From Bimastos eiseni (taxonomy: Eukaryota; Annelida; Clitellata; Crassiclitellata; Lumbricidae), in NCBI GenBank assembly GCA_959347315.1, contig OY365817.1, positions 6,507,731-6,571,730 of the forward strand: a stretch of DNA of 64,000 bases, read 5' to 3'. The notes under the pieces are model-generated. The model had not been told where the DNA came from. It searched no databases and saw only the letters and a program-made list of their open reading frames with translations. Made by a program: the position numbers and the translations under genes. Shown here in pieces: positions 39,604 through 49,441 of the stretch (the first letter of the stretch is position 1; the number at the start of each line of letters is the position of its first letter).

Positions 39604-41661
39604 ACTGTGCACCAATCAGAGCTGTCGCCAATAACTACCGCTTGTATAAATATTACGTCATTATCTCGAAAAACAATCGTTTTTAGGCGTTTCATAGCAT
39701 TATTTTGAAATCGCTGTAATTTCACAACGAAACGAGCTGCACACTTAATATTTGCACATAACCTGTGCACCAATCAGAGTTGTCGCCAGTAACAACGGTT
39801 GTATAAATATCACGTCATCATCTCGAATAGCAATCGTTTTAAAGCGTTTCATACCATTATCTTGAAATCAATGTAATTTCACAAGGAAACTAGCTGCAGA
39901 CTTGATATTTGCACATAGAGTAAAGGTCTATAAGGACTCCAGTCTGGCCAAATATCGCTTCTCCATCTCAAAGAACGATCAAATGCCAGAGTTTCAAACT
40001 TTTTTCATGGGATTCGATGTCATTGTTCAAAGCTGTACACTAGAGGCTTGACCTGTGCACTAATCAGAGCTGTCGCCAATAGCTACCGCTTGTATAAATA
40101 TTACGTCATTATCTCGAAAAACAATCGTTTTTAAGCGTTTCATACCATTATCTTGAAAACAATGTAATTTCACAAGGAAACGAGCTGCAGACTTGATATT
40201 TGCACATAGAGTAAAGGTCTATAAGGACTCCAGTCTGGCCAAATATCGCTTCTCCATCTCAAAGAACGATTAAATGCCAGGGTTTCAAACTTTTTCCATG
40301 GGAATCGATGTCATTGTTCAAAGCTGTACACTAGAGGCTTAACCTGTGCACCAATCAGAGCTGCCGCCAATAACTACCGCTTGTATAAATATTACGTCAT
40401 TATCTCGAAAAACAATCGTTTTTAAGCGTTTCATACCATCATCTTGAAATCAATGTAATTTCACAAGGAAACGAGCTGCAGACTTAATATTTGCACATAG
40501 AGTAAAGGTCTATAAGGACTCCAGTCTGGCCAAATATCGCTTCGCCATCTCAAAGAACGATTAAATGCCAGGGTTTCAAACTTTTTTCATTGGAATCGAT
40601 GTCATTGTTCGAAGCTCGACACTAGAGGTTTAACTGTGCACCAATCAGAGCTGTCGCCAATAACAACCGCTTGTATAAATATTACGTCATTATCTCGAAA
40701 AACAATCGTTTTTAGGCGTTTCATAGCATTATTTTGAAATCGCTGTAATTTCACAACGAAACGAGCTGCACACTTAATATTTGCACATAACCTGTGCACC
40801 AATCAGAGTTGTCGCCAGTAACAACGGTTGTATAAATATCACGTCATCATCTCGAATAGCAATCGTTTTAAAGCGTTTCATACCATTATCTTGAAATCAA
40901 TGTAATTTCACAAGGAAACTAGCTGCAGACTTGATATTTGCACATAGAGTAAAGGTCTATAAGGACTCCAGTCTGGCCAAATATCGCTTCTCCATCTCAA
41001 AGAACGATCAAATGCCAGGGTTTCAAACTTTTTTCATGGGATTCGATGTCATTGTTCAAAGCTGTACACTAGAGGCTTGACCTGTGCACTAATCAGAGCT
41101 GTCGCCAATAACTACCGCTTGTATAAATATTACGTCATTATCTCGAAAAACAATCGTTTTTAAGCGTTTCATACCATTATCTTGAAAACAATGTAATTTC
41201 ACAAGGAAACGAGCTGCAGACTTAATATTTGCACATAGAGTCAAGGTCTATAAGGACTCCAGTCTGGCCAAATATCGCTTCTCCATCTCAAAGAACGATT
41301 AAATGCCAGGGTTTCAAACTTTTTCCATGGGAATCGATGTCATTGTTCAAAGCTGTACACTAGAGGCTTAACCTGTGCACCAATCAGAGCTGCCGCCAAT
41401 AACTACCGCTTGTATAAATATTACGTCATTATCTCGAAAAACAATCGTTTTTAAGCGTTTCATACCATCATCTTGAAATCAATGTAATTTCACAAGGAAA
41501 CGAGCTGCAGACTTAATATTTGCACATAGAGTAAAGGTCTATAAGGACTCCAGTCTGGCCAAATATCGCTTCGCCATCTCAAAGAACGATTAAATGCCAG
41601 GGTTTCAAACTTTTTTCATTGGCATCGATGTCATTGTTCGAAGCTCGACACTAGAGGTTTA
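39604..41661 (+). repeat. 1029-bp tetramer HOR, second site (two full copies)
   Basis: Unit starts and lengths: 39604:157, 39761:290, 40051:291, 40342:291, 40633:157, 40790:290, 41080:291, 41371:291. Two complete tetramers are present and a third begins at 41662. At the first site (26859) only one complete copy is present, so tetramer number differs between the two large duplicated regions. Confidence 0.92.
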
Positions 41662-44552
41662 ACTGTGCACCAATCAGAGCTGTCGCCAATAACTACCGCT
41701 TGTATAAATATTACGTCATTATCTCGAAAAACAATCGTTTTTAGGCGTTTCATAGCATTATTTTGAAATCGCTGTAATTTCACAACGAAACGAGCTGCAC
41801 ACTTAATATTTGCACATAACCTGTGCACCAATCAGAGTTGTCGCCAGTAACAACGGTTGTATAAATATCACGTCATCATCTCGAATAGCAATCGTTTTAA
41901 AGCGTTTCATACCATTATCTTGAAATCAATGTAATTTCACAAGGAAACTAGCTGCAGACTTGATATTTGCACATAGAGTAAAGGTCTATAAGGACTCCAG
42001 TCTGGCCAAATATCGCTTCTCCATCTCAAAGAACGATCAAATGCCAGGGTTTCAAACTTTTTTCATGGGATTCGATGTCATTGTTCAAAGCTGTACACTA
42101 GAGGCTTGACCTGTGCACTAATCAGAGCTGTCGCCAATAACTACCGCTTGTATAAATATTACGTCATTATCTCGAAAAACAATCGTTTTTAAGCGTTTCA
42201 TACCATTATCTTGAAAACAATGTAATTTCACAAGGAAACGAGCTGCAGACTTAATATTTGCACATAGAGTCAAGGTCTATAAGGACTCCAGTCTGGCCAA
42301 ATATCGCTTCTCCATCTCAAAGAACGATTAAATGCCAGGGTTTCAAACTTTTTCCATGGGAATCGATGTCATTGTTCAAAGCTGTACACTACAGGCTTAA
42401 CCTGTGCACCAATCAGAGCTGCCGCCAATAACTACCGCTTGTATAAACATTACGTCATTATCTCGAGAAACAATGGTTTTAAAGTGTTTCAAAGCATTGG
42501 TTTAAAATCGTTGCAATTTCGTAAGGAAACGAGCGGCAGACTTAATATTTGCACATATATTAAGGGTCTGTGAGGGTTCCAGTCTGGCCAAATATCGCTT
42601 CTCCATCTCATAGAACGATCAAATGCCAGGTAACCTGTCCACCAATCAGAGTTGTCGCCAATGTCTACCGCTTGTATAAATATTACGTCATTATCTCGAA
42701 AAACAATCGTTTTAAAGTGTTTCAAAGCATTGGTTTAAAATCGTTGCAATTTGGTAAGGAAACGAGCGGCAGACTTGATATTTGCACATATAGTAAAGGT
42801 CTGTGCGGGTTCCAGTCTGGCCAAATATCGCTTCTCCATCTCATCGAACGATCAAATGCCAGGTAACCTGTGCACCAATCAGAGCTGTCGCCAATAACTA
42901 CCGCTTGTATAAATATTACGTCATTATCTCGAAAAACAATCGTTTTAAAGCGTTTCATAACATTATCTTGAAATCAATGTAATTTCACAAGGAAACGAGC
43001 TGCACACTTAATATTTGCACATGTAGTAAATGTCTATAAGGACTACATTCTGGCCAAATATCGCTTCTCCATCTCAAAGAACGATCAAATGCCAGGGTTT
43101 CAAACTTTTTTCATGGGAATCGATGTCATTGTTCAAAGCTGTACACTAGAGGCTTAACCTGTGCACCAATCAGAGCAGTCGCCAATAACTACCGCTTGTA
43201 TAAATATTGCGTCATTTTCTCGAAAAACAAGCGTTTTAAAGTGATTCAAAGCATTGGTTTAAAATCGTTGCAATTTGGTAATGAAACGAGCGGCAGACTT
43301 AATGTTTGCACATATAGTAAAGGTCTGTGAGGGTTCCAGTCTGGCCAAATACCGCTTCTCCATCTCGTAGAACTATCAAATGCCATGTAACCTGTGCACC
43401 AATCAGAGCTGTCGCCAATGTCTACCGCTTGTATAAATATTACGTCATTGTCTCGAATAACAATCGTTTTAAAGCGTTTCATACCATTATCTTGAAATCA
43501 ATGTAATTTCACAACGAAACGAGCTGCACAATTTATAATTTTTGCACATATAGTGAAGGTCTGTGAGGGTTCCAGTCTGGCCAAATATCGCTTCTCCATT
43601 TCATAGAACGATCAAATGTCAGGTAACCTGTGCACCAATCAGAGCTGTCGACAATGTCTACCGCTTGTATAAATATTACGTCATTATCTCGAAAAACAAT
43701 CGTTTTTAGGCGTTTCATAGCATTATTTTGAAATCGATGTAATTTCACAACAAAACGGGCTGCACACTTAATATTTGCACATATAGTAAAGGTCTATAAG
43801 GACTACAGTCTGGCCAAATATCGCTTCTCCATTTCAAAGAACGAGCAAATGCCAGGGTTCCAAACTTTTTTCATGGGAATCGATGTCATTGTTCGATGCT
43901 CGACACTAGAGGTTTAACCTTCTGGCCAAATATCGCTTCTCCATATCAAAGAACGATCAAATGCCAGGGTTACAAACTTTTTTCATTGGAATCGATGTCA
44001 TTGGTCGAAGCTCGACACTAGAGGTTTAACCTGTGCCCCAATCAGAGCTGTCACCAATAACTACCGCTTGTATAAATATTACGTCATTATCTCGAAAAAC
44101 AATCGTTTTAAAGTGTTTCAAAGCATTGGTTTAAAATCGTTGCAATTTCGTAAGGAAACGAGCGGCAGACTTAATATTTGCACATATATTAAGGGTCTGT
44201 GAGGGTTCCAGTCTGGCCAAATATCGCTTCTCCATCTCATAGAACGACCAAATGCCAGGTAACCTGTGCACCAATCAGAGCTGTCGCCAATGTCTACCGC
44301 TTGTATAAATATTACGTCATTATCTCGAAAAACAATCGTTTTTAAGCGTTTCATACCATCATCTTGAAATCAATGTAATTTCACAAGGAAACGAGCTGCA
44401 GACTTAATACTTGCACATAGAGTAAAGGTCTATAAGGACTCCAGTCTGGCCAAATATCGCTTCGCCATCTCAAAGAACGATTAAATGCCAGGGTTTCAAA
44501 CTTCTTTCATTGGAATCGATGTCATTGTTCGAAGCTCGACACTAGAGGTTTA
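41662..44552 (+). repeat. 7029-type HOR segment retaining the 112-bp fragment
   Basis: Unit starts and lengths: 41662:157, 41819:290, 42109:291, 42400:233, 42633:233, 42866:291, 43157:233, 43390:236, 43626:291, 43917:112, 44029:233, 44262:291. It is the duplicate of 27888-30669, from which it differs mainly by the 109-bp length difference. Confidence 0.9.
44253..44270. other. Inverted repeat at a medium-unit junction
   Basis: TGCCAGGTAACCTGTGCA: arms CAGGT/ACCTG (44256-44260 and 44262-44266) around one A, extended by TGC/GCA with a one-base T bulge. It forms only where module II is joined directly to the next unit. Junctions of the GCCAGCTAACC and GCCATGTAACC variants have weakened arms. Confidence 0.75.
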
Positions 44553-45756
44553 ACTGTGCACCAATCAGAGCTGTCGCCAATAACTACCGCTTGTATAAAT
44601 ATTACGTCATTATCTCGAAAAACAATCGTTTTTAGGCGTTTCATAGCATTATCTTGAAATCGCTGTAATTTCACAACGAAACGAGCTGCACACTTAATAT
44701 TTGCACATAACCTGTGCACCAATCAGAGTTGTCGCCAGTAACAACGGTTGTATAAATATCACGTCATCATCTCGAATAGCAATCGTTTTAAAGCGTTTCA
44801 TACCATTATCTTGAAAACAATGTAGTTTCACAAGGAAACGAGCTGCAGACTTAATATTTGCACATAGAGTCAAGGTCTATAAGGACTCCAGTCTGGCCAA
44901 ATATCGCTTCTCCATCTCAAAGAACGATTAAATGCCAGGGTTTCAAACTTTTTCCATGGGAATCGATGTCATTGTTCAAAGCTGTACACTAGAGGCTTAA
45001 CCTGTGCACCAATCAGAGCTGCCGCCAATAACTACCGCTTGTATAAATATTACGTCATTATCTCGAGAAACAATGGTTTTAAAGTGTTTCAAAGCATTGG
45101 TTTAAAATCGTTGCAATTTCGTAAGGAAACGAGCGGCAGACTTGATATTTGCACATATAGTAAAGGTCTGTGCGGGTTCCAGTCTGGCCAAATATCGCTT
45201 CTCGATCTCATAGAACGATCAAATGCCAGCTAACCTGTGCACCAATCAGAGCTGTCGCCAATAACTACCGCTTGTATAAATATTACGTCATTATCTCGAA
45301 AAACAATCGTTTTAAAGCGTTTCATACCATTATCTTGAAATCAATGTAATTTCACAAGGAAACGAGCTGCACACTTAATATTTGCACATGTAGTAAAGGT
45401 CTATAAGGACTACATTCTGGCCAAATATCGCTTCTCCATCTCAAAGAACGATCAAATGCCAGGGTTTCAAACTTTTTTCATGGGAATCGATGTCATTGTT
45501 CAAAGCTGTACACTAGAGGCTTAACCTGTGCACCAATCAGAGCAGTCGCCAATAACTACCGCTTGTATAAATATTACGTCATTTTCTCGAAAAACAAGCG
45601 TTTTAAAGTGATTCAAAGCATTGGTTTAAAATCGTTGCAATTTGGTAATGAAACGAGCGGCAGACTTAATGTTTGCACATATAGTAAAGGTCTGTGAGGG
45701 TTCCAGTCTGGCCAAATACCGCTTCTCCATCTCGTAGAACTATCAAATGCCATGTA
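44553..45756 (+). repeat. Duplicate of the 30670 block
   Basis: Unit starts and lengths: 44553:157, 44710:290, 45000:233, 45233:291, 45524:233. It is collinear with 30670-31873 at an offset of 13883 bp. Confidence 0.9.
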
Positions 45757-46213
45757 ACCTGTGCACCAATCAGAGCTGTCGCCAATGTCTACCGCTTGTA
45801 TAAATATTACGTCATTGTCTCGAATAACAATCGTTTTAAAGCGTTTCATACCATTATCTTGAAATCAATGTAATTTCACAACGAAACGAGCTGCACACTT
45901 AATATTTGCACATAACCTGTGCACCAATCAGAGTTGTCGCCAGTAACAACGGTTGTATAAATATCACGTCATCATCTCGAATAGCAATCGTTTTAAAGCG
46001 TTTCATACCATTATCTTGAAATCAATGTAATTTCACAACGAAACGAGCTGCACACTTAATATTTGCACATATAGTAAAGGTCTATAAGGACTACAATCTG
46101 GCCAAAAATCGCCTCTGCATATCAAAGAACGATCAAATGCCAGGGTTTCAAACTTATTTCATTGGAATCGATGTCATTGTTCGAAGCTCGACACTAGAGG
46201 TTTAGCCTGTGCA

Positions 46214-46262
46214 CCAATCAGAGCTGTCGTCAATAACTACCGCTTGTATAAATATTACGTCA
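46214..46262 (+). promoter_or_regulatory. Promoter-like cassette (CCAAT, TATAAATA, TTACGTCA), representative
   Basis: In unit 46205 the order is CCAAT at 46214-46218 inside CACCAATCAGAG, a strong match to the NF-Y site RRCCAATCAG. TATAAATA follows at 46247-46254 and TTACGTCA at 46255-46262, the complement of the bZIP/ATF-type TGACGTAA. In most unit classes a second CCAAT (GTCGCCAATAAC) lies 16 bp after the first; here it is TCAAT. First CCAAT to TATA spacing is 33 bp and constant in the units I checked. The cassette is present, with minor class changes (TATAAATATCACG, TATAAATAATACG, TATAAACATTACG), in essentially every unit except the 112-bp fragments. Motif presence is seen directly; promoter activity is inference. 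Confidence 0.45.
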
Positions 46263-46322
46263 TTATCTCGAAAAACAATCGTTTTAAAATGTTTCAAAGC
46301 ATTAGTTGAAAGTCGTTGCAAT

Positions 46323-46496
46323 ATGGTAAGGAAACGAGAGGCAGACTTAATATTTGCACATATATTAAAGGTCTATAAGGACTCCAGTCTGGCCAAATAT
46401 CGCTTCTCCATATCAAAGAACGATCAAATGCCAGGGTTTCAAACTGTTTTCATTGGAATCGATGTCATTGTTCGAAGCTCGACACTAGAGGTTTAA
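46323..46496 (+). other. Candidate 57-aa ORF behind the promoter-like cassette
   Basis: Only units of the ATTAGTTGAAAGTCG class have an ATG here, in a strong eukaryotic start context (A at -3, G at +4: GCAATATGG), 76 bp after the TATA box. The frame runs to a TAA or TGA at the unit boundary. Full-length versions are at 857-1030, 1596-1769, 19928-20101, 20667-20840, 26104-26277, 26395-26568, 32440-32613, 38849-39022, 46323-46496 and 57570-57743. Shortened ones are at 4081-4176, 35958-36092, 49841-49975 and 53359-53463. The product would begin MVRK and be basic near its start. I recognise no domain. Differences between copies are largely amino-acid changing, which argues against selection on the protein. 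The GGTAAGG after the ATG also resembles a splice donor. Coding status is doubtful. Confidence 0.15.
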
Positions 46497-46786
46497 GCTG
46501 TGTCCCAATCAGAGCTGTCGCCAATAACTACCGCTTGTATAAATATTACGTCATTATCTCGAAAAACAATCGTTTTAAAGTGTTTCAAAGCATTGCTTTA
46601 AAATCGTTGCAATTTGGTAAGGAAACGAGCGGCAGACTTAATATTTGCACATAGAGTCAAGGTCTATAAGGACTCCAGTCTGGCCAAATATCGCTTCTCC
46701 ATCTCAAAGAACGATTAAATGCCAGGGTTTCAAACTTTTTCCATGGGAATCGATGTCATTGTTCAAAGCTGTACACTAGAGGCTTA

Positions 46787-47077
46787 ACCTGTGCACCAAT
46801 CAGAGCTGCCGCCAATAACTACCGCTTGTATAAATATTACGTCATTATCTCGAAAAACAATCGTTTTTAAGCGTTTCATACCATCATCTTGAAATCAATG
46901 TAATTTCACAAGGAAACGAGCTGCAGACTTAATATTTGCACATAGAGTAAAGGTCTATAAGGACTCCAGTCTGGCCAAATATCGCTTCGCCATCTCAAAG
47001 AACGATTAAATGCCAGGGTTTCAAACTTTTTTCATTGGAATCGATGTCATTGTTCGAAGCTCGACACTAGAGGTTTA
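46787..47077 (+). repeat. Reference long unit (291 bp): modules I+II+III
   Basis: Representative full-length unit. Module I is 46787-46943 (CCAAT, TATA and CRE-like motifs, then an A/T-rich middle, ending TTTGCACAT). Module II is 46944-47017 (AGAGTAAAGGTCTATAAGG, CAGTCTGGCCAAATATCGC, ending ATGCCAGG). Module III is 47018-47077 (GTTTCAAAC, a T-run, GGAATCGATGTCATTG, ending ACTAGAGGTTTA). All shorter classes are this unit with 3' modules missing, so the long form is probably the ancestral unit. Its length of 291 is divisible by three, which explains recurrent open frames without implying coding. Confidence 0.9.
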
Positions 47078-48048
47078 ACTGTGCACCAATCAGAGCTGTC
47101 GCCAATAACTACCGCTTGTATAAATATTACGTCATTATCTCGAAAAACAATCGTTTTTAGGCGTTTCATAGCATTATTTTGAAATCGCTGTAATTTCACA
47201 ACGAAACGAGCTGCACACTTATTATTTGCACATAACCTGTGCACCAATCAGAGTTGTCGCCAGTAACAACGGTTGTATAAATATCACGTCATCATCTCGA
47301 ATAGCAATCGTTTTAAAGCGTTTCATACCATTATCTTGAAATCAATGTAATTTCACAAGGAAACTAGCTGCAGACTTGATATTTGCACATAGAGTAAAGG
47401 TCTATAAGGACTCCAGTCTGGCCAAATATCGCTTCTCCATCTCAAAGAACGATCAAATGCCAGGGTTTCAAACTTTTTTCATGGGATTCGATGTCATTGT
47501 TCAAAGCTGTACACTAGAGGCTTGACCTGTGCACTAATCAGAGCTGTCGCCAATAACTACCGCTTGTATAAATATTACGTCATTATCTCGAAAAACAATC
47601 GTTTTTAAGCGTTTCATACCATTATCTTGAAAACAATGTAATTTCACAAGGAAACGAGCTGCAGACTTGATATTTGCACATAGAGTAAAGGTCTATAAGG
47701 ACTCCAGTCTGGCCAAATATCGCTTCTCCATCTCAAAGAACGATTAAATGCCAGGGTTTCAAACTTTTTCCATGGGAATCGATGTCATTGTTCAAAGCTG
47801 TACACTACAGGCTTAACCTGTGCACCAATCAGAGCTGCCGCCAATAACTACCGCTTGTATAAACATTACGTCATTATCTCGAGAAACAATGGTTTTAAAG
47901 TGTTTCAAAGCATTGGTTTAAAATCGTTGCAATTTCGTAAGGAAACGAGCGGCAGACTTAATATTTGCACATATATTAAGGGTCTGTGAGGGTTCCAGTC
48001 TGGCCAAATATCGCTTCTCCATCTCATAGAACGATCAAATGCCAGGTA

Positions 48049-48281
48049 ACCTGTCCACCAATCAGAGTTGTCGCCAATAACTACCGCTTGTATAAATATT
48101 ACGTCATTATCTCGAAAAACAATCGTTTTAAAGTGTTTCAAAGCATTGGTTTAAAATCGTTGCAATTTGGTAAGGAAACGAGCGGCAGACTTGATATTTG
48201 CACATATAGTAAAGGTCTGTGCGGGTTCCAGTCTGGCCAAATATCGCTTCTCCATCTCATCGAACGATCAAATGCCAGGTA
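48049..48281 (+). repeat. Reference medium unit (233 bp): modules I+II
   Basis: This unit lacks the roughly 60-bp module III. Module II ends ATGCCAGG, followed by TA and the next ACCTG. Medium units often occur in pairs, for example 48049 follows 47816, and are the units in which GGTCTGTGAGGGTTCCAGTC replaces the TCTATAAGGACTCC of long units. Variant ends are GCCAGCTAACCTG (such as 5758-5770) and GCCATGTAACCTG (such as 48800), which tag particular HOR positions. Confidence 0.9.
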
Positions 48282-49274
48282 ACCTGTCCACCAATCAGAG
48301 CTGTCGCCAATAACTACCGCTTGTATAAATATTACGTCATTATCTCGAAAAACAATCGTTTTAAAGCGTTTCATAACATTATCTTGAAATCAATGTAATT
48401 TCACAAGGAAACGAGCTGCACACTTAATATTTGCACATGTAGTAAAGGTCTATAAGGACTACATTCTGGCCAAATATCGCTTCTCCATCTCAAAGAACGA
48501 TCAAATGCCAGGGTTTCAAACTTTTTTCATGGGAATCGATGTCATTGTTCAAAGCTGTACACTAGAGGCTTAACCTGTGCACCAATCAGAGCAGTCGCCA
48601 ATAACTACCGCTTGTATAAATATTTCGTCATTTTCTCGAAAAACAAGCGTTTTAAAGTGATTCAAAGCATTGGTTTAAAATCGTTGCAATTTGGTAATGA
48701 AACGAGCGGCAGACTTAATGTTTGCACATATAGTAAAGGTCTGTGAGGGTTCCAGTCTGGCCAAATACCGCTTCTCCATCTCGTAGAACTATCAAATGCC
48801 ATGTAACCTGTGCACCAATCAGAGCTGTCGCCAATGTCTACCGCTTGTATAAATATTACGTCATTGTCTCGAATAACAATCGTTTTAAAGCGTTTCATAC
48901 CATTATCTTGAAATCAATGTAATTTCACAAGGAAACGAGCTGCACAATTTATAATTTTTGCACATATAGTGAAGGTCTGTGAGGGTTCCAGTCTGGCCAA
49001 ATATCGCTTCTCCATTTCATAGAACGATCAAATGTCAGGTAACCTGTGCACCAATCAGAGCTGTCGACAATGTCTACCGCTTGTATAAATATTACGTCAT
49101 TATCTCGAAAAACAATCGTTTTTAGGCGTTTCATAGCATTATTTTGAAATCGATGTAATTTCACAACAAAACGGGCTGCACACTTAATATTTGCACATAT
49201 AGTAAAGGTCTATAAGGACTACAGTCTGGCCAAATATCGCTTCTCCATCTCGTAGAACTATCAAATGCCATGTA

Positions 49275-49432
49275 ACCTGTGCACCAATCAGAGCTGTCGC
49301 CAATGTCTACCGCTTGTATAAATATTACGTCATTGTCTCGAATAACAATCGTTTTAAAGCGTTTCATACCATTATCTTGAAATCAATGTAATTTCACAAC
49401 GAAACGAGCTGCACACTTAATATTTGCACATA
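49275..49432 (+). repeat. Reference short unit (158 bp): module I only
   Basis: This unit stops after TTTGCACAT and passes through a single A into the next ACCTG. It keeps the complete CCAAT/TATA/CRE-like cassette and the A/T-rich centre but has neither module II nor III. The 157-bp version lacks one C at its start (AACTGTG instead of AACCTGTG); 17 such 157-bp units occur, at 7029, 10211, 12633, 21422, 26859, 27888, 30670, 33195, 39604, 40633, 41662, 44553, 47078, 50596, 53823, 58325 and 61954. They are useful HOR register anchors. Confidence 0.9.
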
Positions 49433-49441
49433 ACCTGTGCA
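49425..49441. other. Inverted repeat at a short-unit junction
   Basis: TGCACATAACCTGTGCA: 6-bp arms TGCACA/TGTGCA around TAACC. The left arm is the end of module I and the right arm is the start of the next unit, so the palindrome exists only where modules II and III are absent. It recurs at the short-unit junctions I checked, for example near 442, 1181, 3222 and 7182. Confidence 0.8.

Larger units (their letters stand above)
45757..49274 (+). repeat. 3518-bp HOR, 14 units, copy 2
   Basis: Unit starts and lengths: 45757:158, 45915:290, 46205:291, 46496:291, 46787:291, 47078:157, 47235:290, 47525:291, 47816:233, 48049:233, 48282:291, 48573:233, 48806:236, 49042:233. Tagging differences from copy 3 include CATAGAGTAAAG near 47680 against CATTAAGTCAAG near 51198, and CTACAGGC near 47806 against CTGGAGGC near 51323. 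Confidence 0.93.

Noticed and set aside
46980..47000. CArG-like CCAAATATCG and NF1-like TGGCCAA in module II
   Set aside because: Each is a single short, imperfect motif in an A/T-rich repeat and expected by chance. There is no supporting arrangement comparable to the module I cassette.
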